Shown in pieces: positions 23,100 to 33,832 of a DNA stretch of 36,975 nt (positions are counted from its first letter, which is position 1; the number at the start of each line of letters is the position of its first letter). Below the pieces are notes generated by a model. It made no database searches. It saw nothing but the letters and a program-made list of their open reading frames with translations, and was not told the origin of the DNA. Source of the stretch: Paenibacillus sp. (GTDB lineage Bacteria; Bacillota; Bacilli; Paenibacillales; Paenibacillaceae); assembly GCA_031254035.1 (NCBI GenBank), contig JAIRVF010000044.1, positions 1-36,975 on the forward strand, written 5' to 3'. The translations under genes and the position numbers were made by a program.

Positions 23100-24725
23100 A
23101 TGGCTGAAAAAGGTTCCCCGCCATCCTCCTTGCCGAGGGGCGGTAAAAGTTCAGTAACATTCTGGTCGGCGATTGTATTCACTGGCATCTTCTCTGTGTG
23201 GGCGGTCGTGAATCCCGAAAATTTAACGAACACATTATGGGGATGGGTGTATAAGTATCATGGCAACTTTAGCTGGTTCACGATGATGATTCCACTTATT
23301 ATTATCGGAATTTGCTTATTGCTTGCCTTCAGTAAGTTTGGCAATGTCAAGCTAGGTAAGAAAGATGAGAAGCCGGAGTTTAGCACTTTCTCATGGTTAG
23401 GAATGTTGTTTACCGCAGGGATTGGTGTCGGTCTTGTAAACTTTGGTGTTGCTGAGCCGCTTGTTCATTATTTGCAATCAGCTGGTGGCATTAGCTCTGG
23501 GGCAGATGCGGTGGCCGCTGCTGAAAACGCGATGAAATATACGATGTTTGTCTGGGGTCTACCAGCGTGGACGATCTATACGATATCGGGACTCGTGATT
23601 GGTTATTTTGCTTATTCACGTGGGGCTAAGTTTTTGCCAGGAACACCGATAGCGGAAGGTTTTTCGGACAAAAAATGGGGCAAGCCAGTAGCTAACATCA
23701 CCAATATTTTGGCAGCCGGTGCAGCCGCGTTGACGATGGCAGCCTCGATTGGTCTTGGTGTATTCCAAGTTAAAAATGCGGTTTCCTCTGTTTTCGGCTA
23801 TAACCATGAAGGCTTAGGCTATTCAGTAATTATTTTGCTAGCGATTTTCGCAATCTACACGTTGGCTGCCGTATTGCCACTCGGCAAAGGTATGAAAATT
23901 TTGGGGGATATCAACGTTGTTGTTGCGGTCGCCATATTGCTTTACGTATTTGCGTTAGGAAATGCACCGTTTCTAATGAACGTTATTGCACAAACCTTCA
24001 AAAATACGTTTCTTGGTATCGTGCCAACTAGCCTTGATAGCTTACCGTTCCTAAATAAAGGGTGGTTCTACGATTGGCCGAATACGACTTTGATTTGGTG
24101 GATTTCGTGGACGCCGTTCCTAGGTATATTTATTGCCCGTATCTCTAAAGGACGTACGATTCGGCAAGTTATTGTTGGGGGCGTATTAGCGCCAGTGATG
24201 TTCCTCATTTTGTGGTTCAGCGTATTTGGTGGCACAGGCTTCCTTAATACGATTGTTGGCGATGGCTCAATTATTCAATATGTTCAGGATCATCCTGACG
24301 ATGTATATTTATCGTTCATTATGGTTCTGCAGAAGCTGCCGTTGTTCACACTTACTGGGATTGTGTTTATCGTGTTGATTCTTGTGTTCCTGTCAACGAC
24401 TGCGACAAGTTCGATGATCGCGCTAAGTATTATGACAAGTAATGGTCCAGAAAACGCACCAGTAGCACGCACGTTGATCTGGTCGGTCATAACAACGATG
24501 ATTGCCTTCGCCAACGTAGCTACAGGGACACTGAATGGGGTACGGGCGATAGCTGTTTTCTTAGGCATCCCGTATATGTTTTTGTTCTTCTTGGCGATTT
24601 CCGGGTTAATTCGGCAATTGCGCCATGATCGAAAAGTTCTCCATGACACGATTCATGAAGAACGCCATGACACGATTCATGAAGGATATGTAAATCCTCA
24701 GCATAAGCTGCAACAGGAGCCTTAA
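23100..24725 (+). CDS. BCCT-family betaine/choline/carnitine transporter
   Basis: A 541-aa membrane carrier of the betaine-choline-carnitine family with about twelve helices. The hallmark segment TAGIGVGLVNFGVAEPLVHY is at about residues 113-132, the tryptophan-rich IWWISWTPFLGIFIARISKGRTIRQ after helix 8, and LSTTATSSMIALSIMTS near the end. The C-terminal tail holds an 8-residue duplication, HDTIHEER then HDTIHEGY, from a 20-nt repeat at 24641-24660 and 24665-24684. Its substrate may be carnitine or choline rather than glycine betaine, because a carnitine acyltransferase gene follows in the same operon. AGGAG lies 11 nt before ATG 23100. Confidence 0.93.
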   Translation: MAEKGSPPSSLPRGGKSSVTFWSAIVFTGIFSVWAVVNPENLTNTLWGWVYKYHGNFSWFTMMIPLIIIGICLLLAFSKFGNVKLGKKDEKPEFSTFSWLGMLFTAGIGVGLVNFGVAEPLVHYLQSAGGISSGADAVAAAENAMKYTMFVWGLPAWTIYTISGLVIGYFAYSRGAKFLPGTPIAEGFSDKKWGKPVANITNILAAGAAALTMAASIGLGVFQVKNAVSSVFGYNHEGLGYSVIILLAIFAIYTLAAVLPLGKGMKILGDINVVVAVAILLYVFALGNAPFLMNVIAQTFKNTFLGIVPTSLDSLPFLNKGWFYDWPNTTLIWWISWTPFLGIFIARISKGRTIRQVIVGGVLAPVMFLILWFSVFGGTGFLNTIVGDGSIIQYVQDHPDDVYLSFIMVLQKLPLFTLTGIVFIVLILVFLSTTATSSMIALSIMTSNGPENAPVARTLIWSVITTMIAFANVATGTLNGVRAIAVFLGIPYMFLFFLAISGLIRQLRHDRKVLHDTIHEERHDTIHEGYVNPQHKLQQEP

Positions 24726-24754
24726 CAGAAGTTTAAGAAAGGAGTTAACGTAAG

Positions 24755-24928
24755 ATGGAGACTACGGAGATTACGAAAGTTCCATTACCACTACCTGAAT
24801 ATGGAATAGACGAAACATTAGCAAACACCACACTTATGGGCAATTTAGGATTGTTTGTGATAACTGCTGTCTTTTTAGTTGTGCTCGGTTGGATGGTTAA
24901 GCTGGCACTCGAACCTAAACATGAGTAA
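24755..24928 (+). CDS. 57-aa single-pass membrane peptide between transporter and acyltransferase
   Basis: A small gene of 57 codons plus stop, preceded by AAAGGAG, 29 nt after the BCCT gene and 12 nt before the acyltransferase gene. The peptide begins METTEITKVPLPLPEYGIDE, has one clear membrane helix (about residues 31-51, GLFVITAVFLVVLGWMV) and ends in a short charged tail LALEPKHE. Position, ribosome site and helix make it a believable small transporter subunit or regulator of the BCCT carrier, in the manner of other short accessory membrane proteins. I know no named family. Its short length explains why it is easy to miss. Confidence 0.72.
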   Translation: METTEITKVPLPLPEYGIDETLANTTLMGNLGLFVITAVFLVVLGWMVKLALEPKHE

Positions 24929-24940
24929 GAGAGGATAGTC

Positions 24941-26743
24941 ATGGACAACACGAACAAGTACACAACACAATTACGACCTCTTTTAAAGAAACTGCCCGTT
25001 CCGCCGTTGCAAGACTCATTAACAACTTTGGTGGAGTGGGTGGAACCGCTACTGACCGTTGAACAGCAGAATGAGTTTAAACAAAGTGTGCTGCGCTTTC
25101 AGCAGGATGAGGGACCGCAATTGCAGCAGCAGTTAGAACAGCATGCAGCAGCTGGAGCGGACAGCTGGCTGGCTCCGTGGTGGCTGGAAAGTTACTTAAC
25201 GACAAGGGGCAACTTACAAAGCGAGACGAATATTGCGCTAACGATTCATCCGAATGATCACGCACATATGGGAGACAGAGCTCATAAGGCAGCGGTGTTA
25301 ATTGAACGGGCGGTAAGCATCTATTTACAGCTTATTTCAGGCCGTTATCCGCTGGAGCAGACGCCTAAAGGCGCTGCTGTGGATATGAGCTACTATCGAA
25401 ATATTTTCAAGAGCTGTCGCTTGCCAGCTCATGGCGAAGATGAATTTTATGTAGGTACAGATACGGCGGAAAACAACTTCGTCGTTATTATCCGCAACTC
25501 ACATTTTTACAAATTAATGGTAACGGATGAGCGCGGTGACGTTATTCCAGCGGCTCAATTAGAGGGCAACTTGCGGTATATCTTAACGCACAATGTGCCT
25601 GCAGCGACTGTTGCTGTGGAAAGTGCGGCGGATTCCAAGCGTGAACTGTCGGCGGATGTGTATGAGCAGTTGCAGCAGAACCCAGTGAATGCCGAGCATT
25701 TGCGTACGATTCATGATGCGATCTTTGCGATTGGTTTTTCAGACGATGCAGTTGTAAGCACAGCGGAGCAATTGCATCATGCGTTATTAGGTTGGAGAAA
25801 TCAATGGTTTGCGAAGACGACGCAGATGCTTATCGACGCTAATGGTACGATCAGTTTCAATTTTGAGCATTCATCGATTGACGGTGTGCCCGTACTGAAT
25901 GTGTTAAATCAACTGTTTACGAAACAAGATGGCCAGCAAGAAGAGCAGGCTTCGCAGCAAGAGTCTTCCAGCGAGCTAGTAACTGAGATGCGCTGGCAGC
26001 TAGATGAACATGTGCAATCTCTATTGGCGCAATGTAGTGAACAGGCTCAAGCGGAGTATGATAACCATTATGTTGCTCACGTTAGTTTTGAACGTTTCGG
26101 TAAGTCTCTGATGAAGCGTGGTAAAGTAAGTCCGGATGCTTTCTTCCATATTGCATTAGCATTAGCCCAATATGAGTCGACAGGGCAACTGCGGAGTGTA
26201 TATGAACCGGTCGCTATGCGCCATTACTATCAAGGGAGAACCGAATGTGCTCGTTCCATTAGCTCAGAGAAGAAGGCGTTCGTAGAAAGTTTTATGCATG
26301 AGTATAAACAAGGTGATGAGCATTGGCAATCACGCCGGCAGCAACTGGTTGACAGCTTTCAGCACGCTGCAGCGGCGCATTCTGATCGGATCAAAGCCTG
26401 TCAGCTTGGAGCTGGGATTGAGCGTCATTTGTTCGGATTAAAAAGAATAAACCAGTTGACGCAGGCTTCCCCAAGTCAGTCCGACTACTTCTTCCAGTCG
26501 CAAGGGCTGAAGGCTTTGACTGAAGACTTTATTTCAACGACGAGCATACCTTATGAGGTTATGGAATCATTTACTTTCGCGCCAGTAAATAGCGAAGGTT
26601 TCGGTCTGTACTACGGCATTCTGAATGAGCGGATTGTTCTTGATATATCTGTCAAGCAAACCAATAAGGAAGCAGCCGATCAGTTGCTGGATCGTCTATG
26701 TACGAATTTAGAGAGGTTGGCTGCTTTATTAGAATTAAGTTAG
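24941..26743 (+). CDS. Choline/carnitine O-acyltransferase
   Basis: A 600-aa enzyme of the carnitine/choline acyltransferase family, best known from eukaryotes, which exchanges acyl groups between CoA and carnitine or choline. The N-terminal LPVPPLQDSLTTLVEWVEPLL is the family opening and WLAPWWLESYLTTRGNL follows. The catalytic His is H310 in EHSSIDGVPVLN, with D314-G315. Downstream HVSFERFGKSLMKRGKVSPDAFFHIALALAQY and YYQGRTECARS fit the substrate-binding part, where the R and the T of GRTE bind carnitine in known structures. The length is close to carnitine acetyltransferase. It has no signal peptide. Co-transcription with the BCCT carrier implies uptake followed by acylation. Which of carnitine or choline is used is not decided. 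Confidence 0.92.
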   Translation: MDNTNKYTTQLRPLLKKLPVPPLQDSLTTLVEWVEPLLTVEQQNEFKQSVLRFQQDEGPQLQQQLEQHAAAGADSWLAPWWLESYLTTRGNLQSETNIALTIHPNDHAHMGDRAHKAAVLIERAVSIYLQLISGRYPLEQTPKGAAVDMSYYRNIFKSCRLPAHGEDEFYVGTDTAENNFVVIIRNSHFYKLMVTDERGDVIPAAQLEGNLRYILTHNVPAATVAVESAADSKRELSADVYEQLQQNPVNAEHLRTIHDAIFAIGFSDDAVVSTAEQLHHALLGWRNQWFAKTTQMLIDANGTISFNFEHSSIDGVPVLNVLNQLFTKQDGQQEEQASQQESSSELVTEMRWQLDEHVQSLLAQCSEQAQAEYDNHYVAHVSFERFGKSLMKRGKVSPDAFFHIALALAQYESTGQLRSVYEPVAMRHYYQGRTECARSISSEKKAFVESFMHEYKQGDEHWQSRRQQLVDSFQHAAAAHSDRIKACQLGAGIERHLFGLKRINQLTQASPSQSDYFFQSQGLKALTEDFISTTSIPYEVMESFTFAPVNSEGFGLYYGILNERIVLDISVKQTNKEAADQLLDRLCTNLERLAALLELS

Positions 26744-26748
26744 AAAGT

Positions 26749-26788
26749 ATTACTTCAAAGCGTAGCCTGCTTCGTTTGTTGAAGTAAT
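26749..26788 (+). other. Hairpin behind the acyltransferase gene
   Basis: ATTACTTCAA (26749-26758) pairs perfectly with TTGAAGTAAT (26779-26788). No T run follows, so it may protect the 3' end rather than terminate. Confidence 0.5.
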
Positions 26789-26823
26789 GAGCACCAAAAA
26801 ATAATCTTATAGTCGACCAAGAT

Positions 26824-26848
26824 GCATCTCGAGAGAGATGCTTTTTTT
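26824..26848 (+). terminator. Terminator of the BCCT-acyltransferase operon
   Basis: GCATCTC pairs with GAGATGC around a short loop and is followed by seven T. Confidence 0.85.
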
Positions 26849-26984
26849 CGTGAAGCAGTAATCAACCGTTATGAAAATACTGGTTTTTGGTAATAGCATG
26901 TATTAACATGGAAATAAGATATTCGGCAATCGGGGCATATTCAAGAATAAAGTGATTAATGTTAATAGAGAGTAGGAAAAAAAT

Positions 26985-27536
26985 ATGAAAAAGGAATTTC
27001 CGATAATTGAAACTGAAAGATTAATTTTAAGAGAAGTAACAACAAAGGATGCTAATGATATGTTTACATATTTATCTGACAAAGATGTTGTGAAGCATAT
27101 GGGTTTAGCACCTTTCCAAACGGTTAAAGATATCTGGGATGAAATTAATTGGTATAACTCTATTATCGAAGAAGGTACTGGCATTAGATGGGGAATAACC
27201 TTAAAAGATGTTGGGACTATGATTGGCAGTTGTGGCTTTCTTAATATGGTTACCAAACATCATCGAGCTGAAGTTGGATTTGAATTAAGCAAAGATTACT
27301 GGGGAAAGGGAATAGCGAGCGAAGCATTAGGAGCAGTTATTAAATTTGGGTATCATCACTATCCGTTGGAAAGAATTGAGGCTTTAATAGAACCTGCAAA
27401 TTCCCCTTCACAAAAATTAGTAGAAAAGCAAGGGTTTACTAGAGAGGGATTGCTAAGACATTATGAATATACTTGTGGTAAATTTGATGATTTATATATG
27501 TACTCAATCTTAAAAGGAGACCTCAACATTATTTAA
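26985..27536 (+). CDS. GNAT-family N-acetyltransferase (RimJ/RimL type)
   Basis: A 183-aa acetyltransferase that uses acetyl-CoA, of the RimJ/RimL branch that modifies protein N termini or small amines. It opens with IIETERLILREVTTKDANDMFTYLSD. The acetyl-CoA-binding motif is at about residues 105-118 (YWGKGIASEALGAV), after EVGFELSKD. The end has IEPANSPSQKLVEKQGFTREGLLR, also typical. The target cannot be told. The gene is AT-richer than its neighbours and stands alone between terminators, in line with recent acquisition. The ribosome site is weak (AGAGTAGG). Confidence 0.9.
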   Translation: MKKEFPIIETERLILREVTTKDANDMFTYLSDKDVVKHMGLAPFQTVKDIWDEINWYNSIIEEGTGIRWGITLKDVGTMIGSCGFLNMVTKHHRAEVGFELSKDYWGKGIASEALGAVIKFGYHHYPLERIEALIEPANSPSQKLVEKQGFTREGLLRHYEYTCGKFDDLYMYSILKGDLNII

Positions 27537-27595
27537 GGAATTTATTCAAACCCCTTCCATCATTGCTTTCACCTCCGACATTCCTTTAGATTAAC

Positions 27596-27622
27596 AAAAG
27601 CCGCATAGTTGTGGCTTTTTTG
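27596..27622 (+). terminator. Terminator of the GNAT gene
   Basis: AAAAGCCGC pairs with GTGGCTTTT around ATAGTT, with a run of T. It resembles the hairpins at 29290 and 30810. The following stretch to 27878 holds no gene I can support: a 63-codon frame inside it has no ribosome site and overlaps this hairpin. Confidence 0.85.
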
Positions 27623-27890
27623 TTTTTTAAAGATATAAACTCCGATATAAGCATGACAGCGCTATCCTTAACGGAGCCAAGCTCTGTTGAAGCAGTGCGC
27701 GGAAAAGTTTCCATGCAAACAATGGGGACGTCTAAATTCTTGCCGGAGGTAGGGGGAAGAAAGACAGATAAAAAAACCTTATCAGCTCATGCCTATACAT
27801 GACATTAAGCTCCTTCATACGTTATATGGAACCTACCTAATTAATTGCTGAAAAGTAAATCCATCCATAAATAAGGAGTTGAATAATTCT

Positions 27891-29237
27891 GTGACATCAG
27901 AAGTTAAGCTTACTGGGCGAGTGATCTTTAAGGGAAACCCTGGTTATGAAGCCGCTCGCAAGAATTGGGATCCTCATACGGACAGATTCCCTAGAGTTTT
28001 TGTGTTCGCTCAAAAAACGCAGGATGTAGCAAACGCCATAAGATGGGCCCGCAAAAATAATGTCCCAATTCGCCCGAGAAGCGGAAGACACTCCTTGGAG
28101 CCCAACCTTTCTCAGGTTAATGGGGGCATTGTCATCGACGTTAGCGACATGAAGAAAATTAAGTTGAACAAAAAAAGCGGCACAGCTGTAGTCGAGACGG
28201 GTAATCGGGTAGGAAGAATCGTAGATACGCTGGCGCGTCAAGGCTTCATCGCCCCATTTGGTGATAGTCCAACGGTTGGTATCGGCGGAATTACGCTTGG
28301 CGGGGGAATTGGGCCGCTGGCAAGGACGACTGGCCTCATCAGCGATAACTTAATCGAACTCGAAATGGTCGACGCCAAGGGGAGAGTCCTTCGGGCGAAC
28401 AAAAAACAAAACTCCGATCTCCTGTGGGCTTCTCGCGGCGGTGGCGGCGGCAACTTTGGCATATATACGAAATATAAATTCAAAGTACTGCATGCTCCAG
28501 CTAAAGCTACCGTTTTTCGTATCACGTGGCCATGGGACCAGTTCGAAAAAGTCGTGAAAAAATGGCAAGTGTGGGCTCCTAACGCCAGCACCAAGTTAGG
28601 CAGTGAATTGAACATTGGTCCCAAAAAAGGCGGGAATGTTAGTATGGTGGGGTTGTTCCTCGGACCAAAAATAGAGGCTCTCCGTCAATTAAAGCCTATT
28701 CTTAGCGTGGGGACGCCAACTCAAAAAATCATCCGGGACCTGCCATACTTGGAAGCCACGAAGTTTTTGTTACCCCCCGATCCCGTGCTTACCCAAAAAT
28801 TCAGCAACCAATTCTCAAGCGGCTTCGGCAGGCGCCCGTTCCCGGACAAAGCTATTAAAATCATGCGCGAGTTTCTAGAAAAAGCTGAAGGAGGGACTCC
28901 TGCCGGATTTTTCTTCCTTAACTGGGGCGGCGCCATAAGTCGCATCGCACCTAAAGCCACAGCATTCTTCTGGCGTAAAGCTAAATTTTATGTTGAATGG
29001 AACAGCTCATGGGTGAAGCCATCCCATGCGGCTAGAAATATTGCCTTAGCTCGGAACACGAGGAAGAAGCTGCAACCATTTATTGTCGGTTCCTATATTA
29101 ACGTTCCGGACCAAGGCATTAAAAATTCAGGGCCGGTCTATTATGGAAAGAACTTCGCTAGATTGAGGAAAGTAAAAGCGAAATACGATCCGAAAAATGT
29201 ATTTAACAATCCGCAAAGTATTCCACCAGCGAAATAA
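27891..29237 (+). CDS. FAD-linked oxidase (BBE-like, PCMH-type FAD domain)
   Basis: Flavin-dependent oxidase of the berberine-bridge-enzyme-like group. The PCMH FAD domain begins near RVFVFAQKTQDVANAIRWARKNN. The RSGRHS motif has the His that is covalently attached to FAD in this group (H67 from GTG 27891). GDSPTVGIGGITLGGGIGPLAR is the conserved FAD loop. The C-terminal BBE motif is YYGKNFARLRKVKAKYDPKNVFNNPQS. The length of about 450 aa is normal. The start may be TTG 27879, but that touches the AAGGAG site, so GTG 27891 is preferred. The protein is basic. Substrates in this group are sugars or alkaloid-like alcohols and cannot be inferred here. It stands alone with its own terminator. Confidence 0.9.
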   Translation: MTSEVKLTGRVIFKGNPGYEAARKNWDPHTDRFPRVFVFAQKTQDVANAIRWARKNNVPIRPRSGRHSLEPNLSQVNGGIVIDVSDMKKIKLNKKSGTAVVETGNRVGRIVDTLARQGFIAPFGDSPTVGIGGITLGGGIGPLARTTGLISDNLIELEMVDAKGRVLRANKKQNSDLLWASRGGGGGNFGIYTKYKFKVLHAPAKATVFRITWPWDQFEKVVKKWQVWAPNASTKLGSELNIGPKKGGNVSMVGLFLGPKIEALRQLKPILSVGTPTQKIIRDLPYLEATKFLLPPDPVLTQKFSNQFSSGFGRRPFPDKAIKIMREFLEKAEGGTPAGFFFLNWGGAISRIAPKATAFFWRKAKFYVEWNSSWVKPSHAARNIALARNTRKKLQPFIVGSYINVPDQGIKNSGPVYYGKNFARLRKVKAKYDPKNVFNNPQSIPPAK

Positions 29238-29289
29238 AAACAAAGCTGCAAAATCGGAGCTATCTATGAATTCCCTTTAATCTTAACTT

Positions 29290-29315
29290 AAAAGTCGCGT
29301 AGTCGCGGCTTTTTT
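29290..29315 (+). terminator. Terminator of the FAD oxidase gene
   Basis: AAAAGTCGCG pairs with CGCGGCTTTT around TAGT, and six T follow. The copy at 30810 is almost the same over about 35 bases. Confidence 0.9.
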
Positions 29316-29653
29316 GCTTTACGTAGAAGAAGGCGGTTTGGACAAAATATGAGCTATCACTTCCTTCGTGTAACAGACTAAGAGGTATCCTTGACTTCAT
29401 GAGTATCGAGTACCAGTTGAAATGCTGCTAGAGAAGCATCATGAATAAGTTTCAGTTTTGTTACATATTGTAGGACAAATCGATCTTCGGACCATTCGGC
29501 CCCAGGTCGTCCGAAGCCGAAGAAGAAAATTCGAGGAAGTGTCTCAGTCATGGAAGCATACTCAGCCGGACACACTCTGTTCATGGAGAGGTGTTCAATC
29601 TAACCAATATTGTGACGAGGAACTTCATCACTTTACTAGGAAGAGGTGTGTTC
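29316..29653. other. Spacer without a supported gene
   Basis: Short frames exist on both strands (for example 29458-29661 plus and 29378-29584 minus), but neither has a ribosome site or a recognisable domain. The sequence is less AT-rich than usual spacers here and may be a decayed gene. No hairpin with a T run is seen. Confidence 0.3.
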
Positions 29654-30682
29654 ATGCGTAAAATATTCAAGCAACGATTGTTCCTATATGTAATTTGTAT
29701 AAGTGTGCTACTTACCATGGGTATGGATTTTTTGCCGAGTCGAGTCGCTGATGGGCAGAAGCACAATAGGTTGGCGATGACTGTTCTAGAATCGAGTCCG
29801 CTCGTTATTTTCCCAAACGTGTTGTCCCCTGTATATTCTCTTACCAGCCCTCAAGCCCGATCATTCTTTCCATCCCTGCAGGCCGAGGCCTTGCGTTCTG
29901 AAAAAATGGATATGCGAAAATCCGTACGTCCTTTGAACTTAGCTGGGACGGAACAACCGCGCACGTATCAAGTGACCGCGACCTATCTGAATGTTCGAAG
30001 CGAGCCGACTGCGAAATCCCGGATTCTCGCGGTACAAGAGCAAGGCAACATGCTGCAAATCGTCAATGTGACGGAAAATGGATGGCTTAAGCTTAAAGAT
30101 GGTGGATACGTACATAGCGGTTATGCAAAAAAAATTGAAGGGCAGACGTCGGCATTGTCCCCGGACACCGTAACCAAGGAGAAACATCCTGAGCAACAGA
30201 TCCCGAAAACTTCGGCCAAGCCGGCTGCGAAGCGATCCTCTGACAAACCTTCGGCACCGTCGTCATCGATTCGTTCGGTTTCGGGATTGGAGGCATCGCA
30301 CATTAAGGAGCTGTTCCGTGGAACAGGGCTAGCGGGACACGAACTCGAAGAAGCTGTACTCGAAATCGAAGATAAGTACGGCATTAATGCCTATTTCACA
30401 ATAGCGGTCATGAAGCTCGAGAGCGGCAATGGAAGAAGTAAGCTTGCGAGGGGGAAGAACAATTTGTTCGGGCTGAACGCATCAGGAGGTTCGAACGAAA
30501 AAGCGCTCTATTTTAAATCGAAAGAAGATTGCGTGGAGAAAGTCGGCCAACTACTATCGAAGAATTATGTGAAGAAAGGCTATACCACCATTGAGAAAGT
30601 CGCGAAAAAGTATTGTCCAGCGAATCCGAAATGGCCGAGTCTCGTGAAAGGGATCATGAAGAGCGACTATAAGAAAATATAA
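29654..30682 (+). CDS. Secreted cell-wall hydrolase: SH3b domain + glucosaminidase
   Basis: Peptidoglycan hydrolase that should cut glycan strands at N-acetylglucosamine. ATG 29654 is chosen because MRKIFKQRLFLYVICISVLLTMGM is a clear signal peptide; the frame extends to 29591, but that start would put extra residues before it. An SH3b domain is at about residues 105-160 (TYLNVRSEPTAKSRILAV..GGYVHSGYAKKI), then a Ser/Pro/Lys-rich linker. The glucosaminidase domain occupies about 215-340: LEEAVLEIEDKYGINAYFTIAVMKLESGNGRSKLA, with the catalytic Glu likely in LESGNG, then NNLFGLNA and CPANPKWPSLVKGIM. It is a single gene with its own terminator about 130 nt downstream. Confidence 0.9.
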   Translation: MRKIFKQRLFLYVICISVLLTMGMDFLPSRVADGQKHNRLAMTVLESSPLVIFPNVLSPVYSLTSPQARSFFPSLQAEALRSEKMDMRKSVRPLNLAGTEQPRTYQVTATYLNVRSEPTAKSRILAVQEQGNMLQIVNVTENGWLKLKDGGYVHSGYAKKIEGQTSALSPDTVTKEKHPEQQIPKTSAKPAAKRSSDKPSAPSSSIRSVSGLEASHIKELFRGTGLAGHELEEAVLEIEDKYGINAYFTIAVMKLESGNGRSKLARGKNNLFGLNASGGSNEKALYFKSKEDCVEKVGQLLSKNYVKKGYTTIEKVAKKYCPANPKWPSLVKGIMKSDYKKI

Positions 30683-31105
30683 GGAAAAAAGCGCTCAAGA
30701 GGATCGGAGGAAATGGGAAAATGACGAATCTTTTATGGATCAAATTTAAGTGCGAAGATACTGCGCAAACGATCTGACTGTTGGGTGACAAGAATATATG
30801 CATATGCTTAAAAGTCGCGTAGTTGCGGCTTTTTTGTTTACGTGAATGAGGATGGCTTTCAAATAGATTCAATTACTATTACTTACGTACATTTGCGCGC
30901 TTGTACACTAGGCCGATCGTAAACGATGTAACAGATTGAATAATATGGAATATTCGCATAACATACTTTATAAGGGGGGATTCAAGACGTTAAAGGGGAA
31001 GTTGTAATGTTGAAGCATAAATTATTAATTTGTTATTGAAAGAACAAGCCATTCCTAGCAGGTGTGACTAAAATTTCTCACATTAATGGTTAGGAGGTAT
31101 ATTGA
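30683..31105. other. Spacer between the glucosaminidase and rph genes
   Basis: It holds the terminator at 30810-30836, then an AT-rich stretch that should contain the rph promoter and leader. GGGGGG at 30975-30980 and a tiny frame near 31006-31040 are seen without a clear role. I looked for the 19-bp rifamycin-associated element known from actinomycete rph genes and did not find it. Confidence 0.35.
30810..30836 (+). terminator. Terminator of the glucosaminidase gene
   Basis: AAAAGTCGC pairs with GCGGCTTTT around GTAGTT and six T follow. It is nearly identical with the hairpin at 29290. Confidence 0.88.
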
Positions 31106-33760
<2,655 letters not shown>

Positions 33761-33770
33761 TAAGATTAAA

Positions 33771-33816
33771 AAAAGCTTGTCCCAAAGGCAGAATCATCTG
33801 CTCTTGGAACAAGCTT
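33771..33816. terminator. Shared bidirectional terminator of rph and dctA
   Basis: AAAGCTTGT (33772-33780) pairs with ACAAGCTTT (33809-33817) with inner GGCAGA/TCTGC pairing. A-rich before and T-rich after, it can end transcripts from both directions between the converging genes. Confidence 0.8.
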
Positions 33817-33832
33817 TATTCATTAACGAACC

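Noticed and set aside
27611..27802. 63-codon frame as a gene
   Set aside because: It starts inside a terminator hairpin, has no ribosome site and no recognisable motif.
29591..29653. Upstream start of the glucosaminidase at 29591
   Set aside because: The segment before M at 29654 has no signal-peptide logic, while the frame from 29654 opens with a normal signal peptide.
30900..31105. Rifamycin-associated element upstream of rph
   Set aside because: No 19-bp inverted repeat resembling the known element was found; CCTAGCAGG near 31055 is too short to claim.
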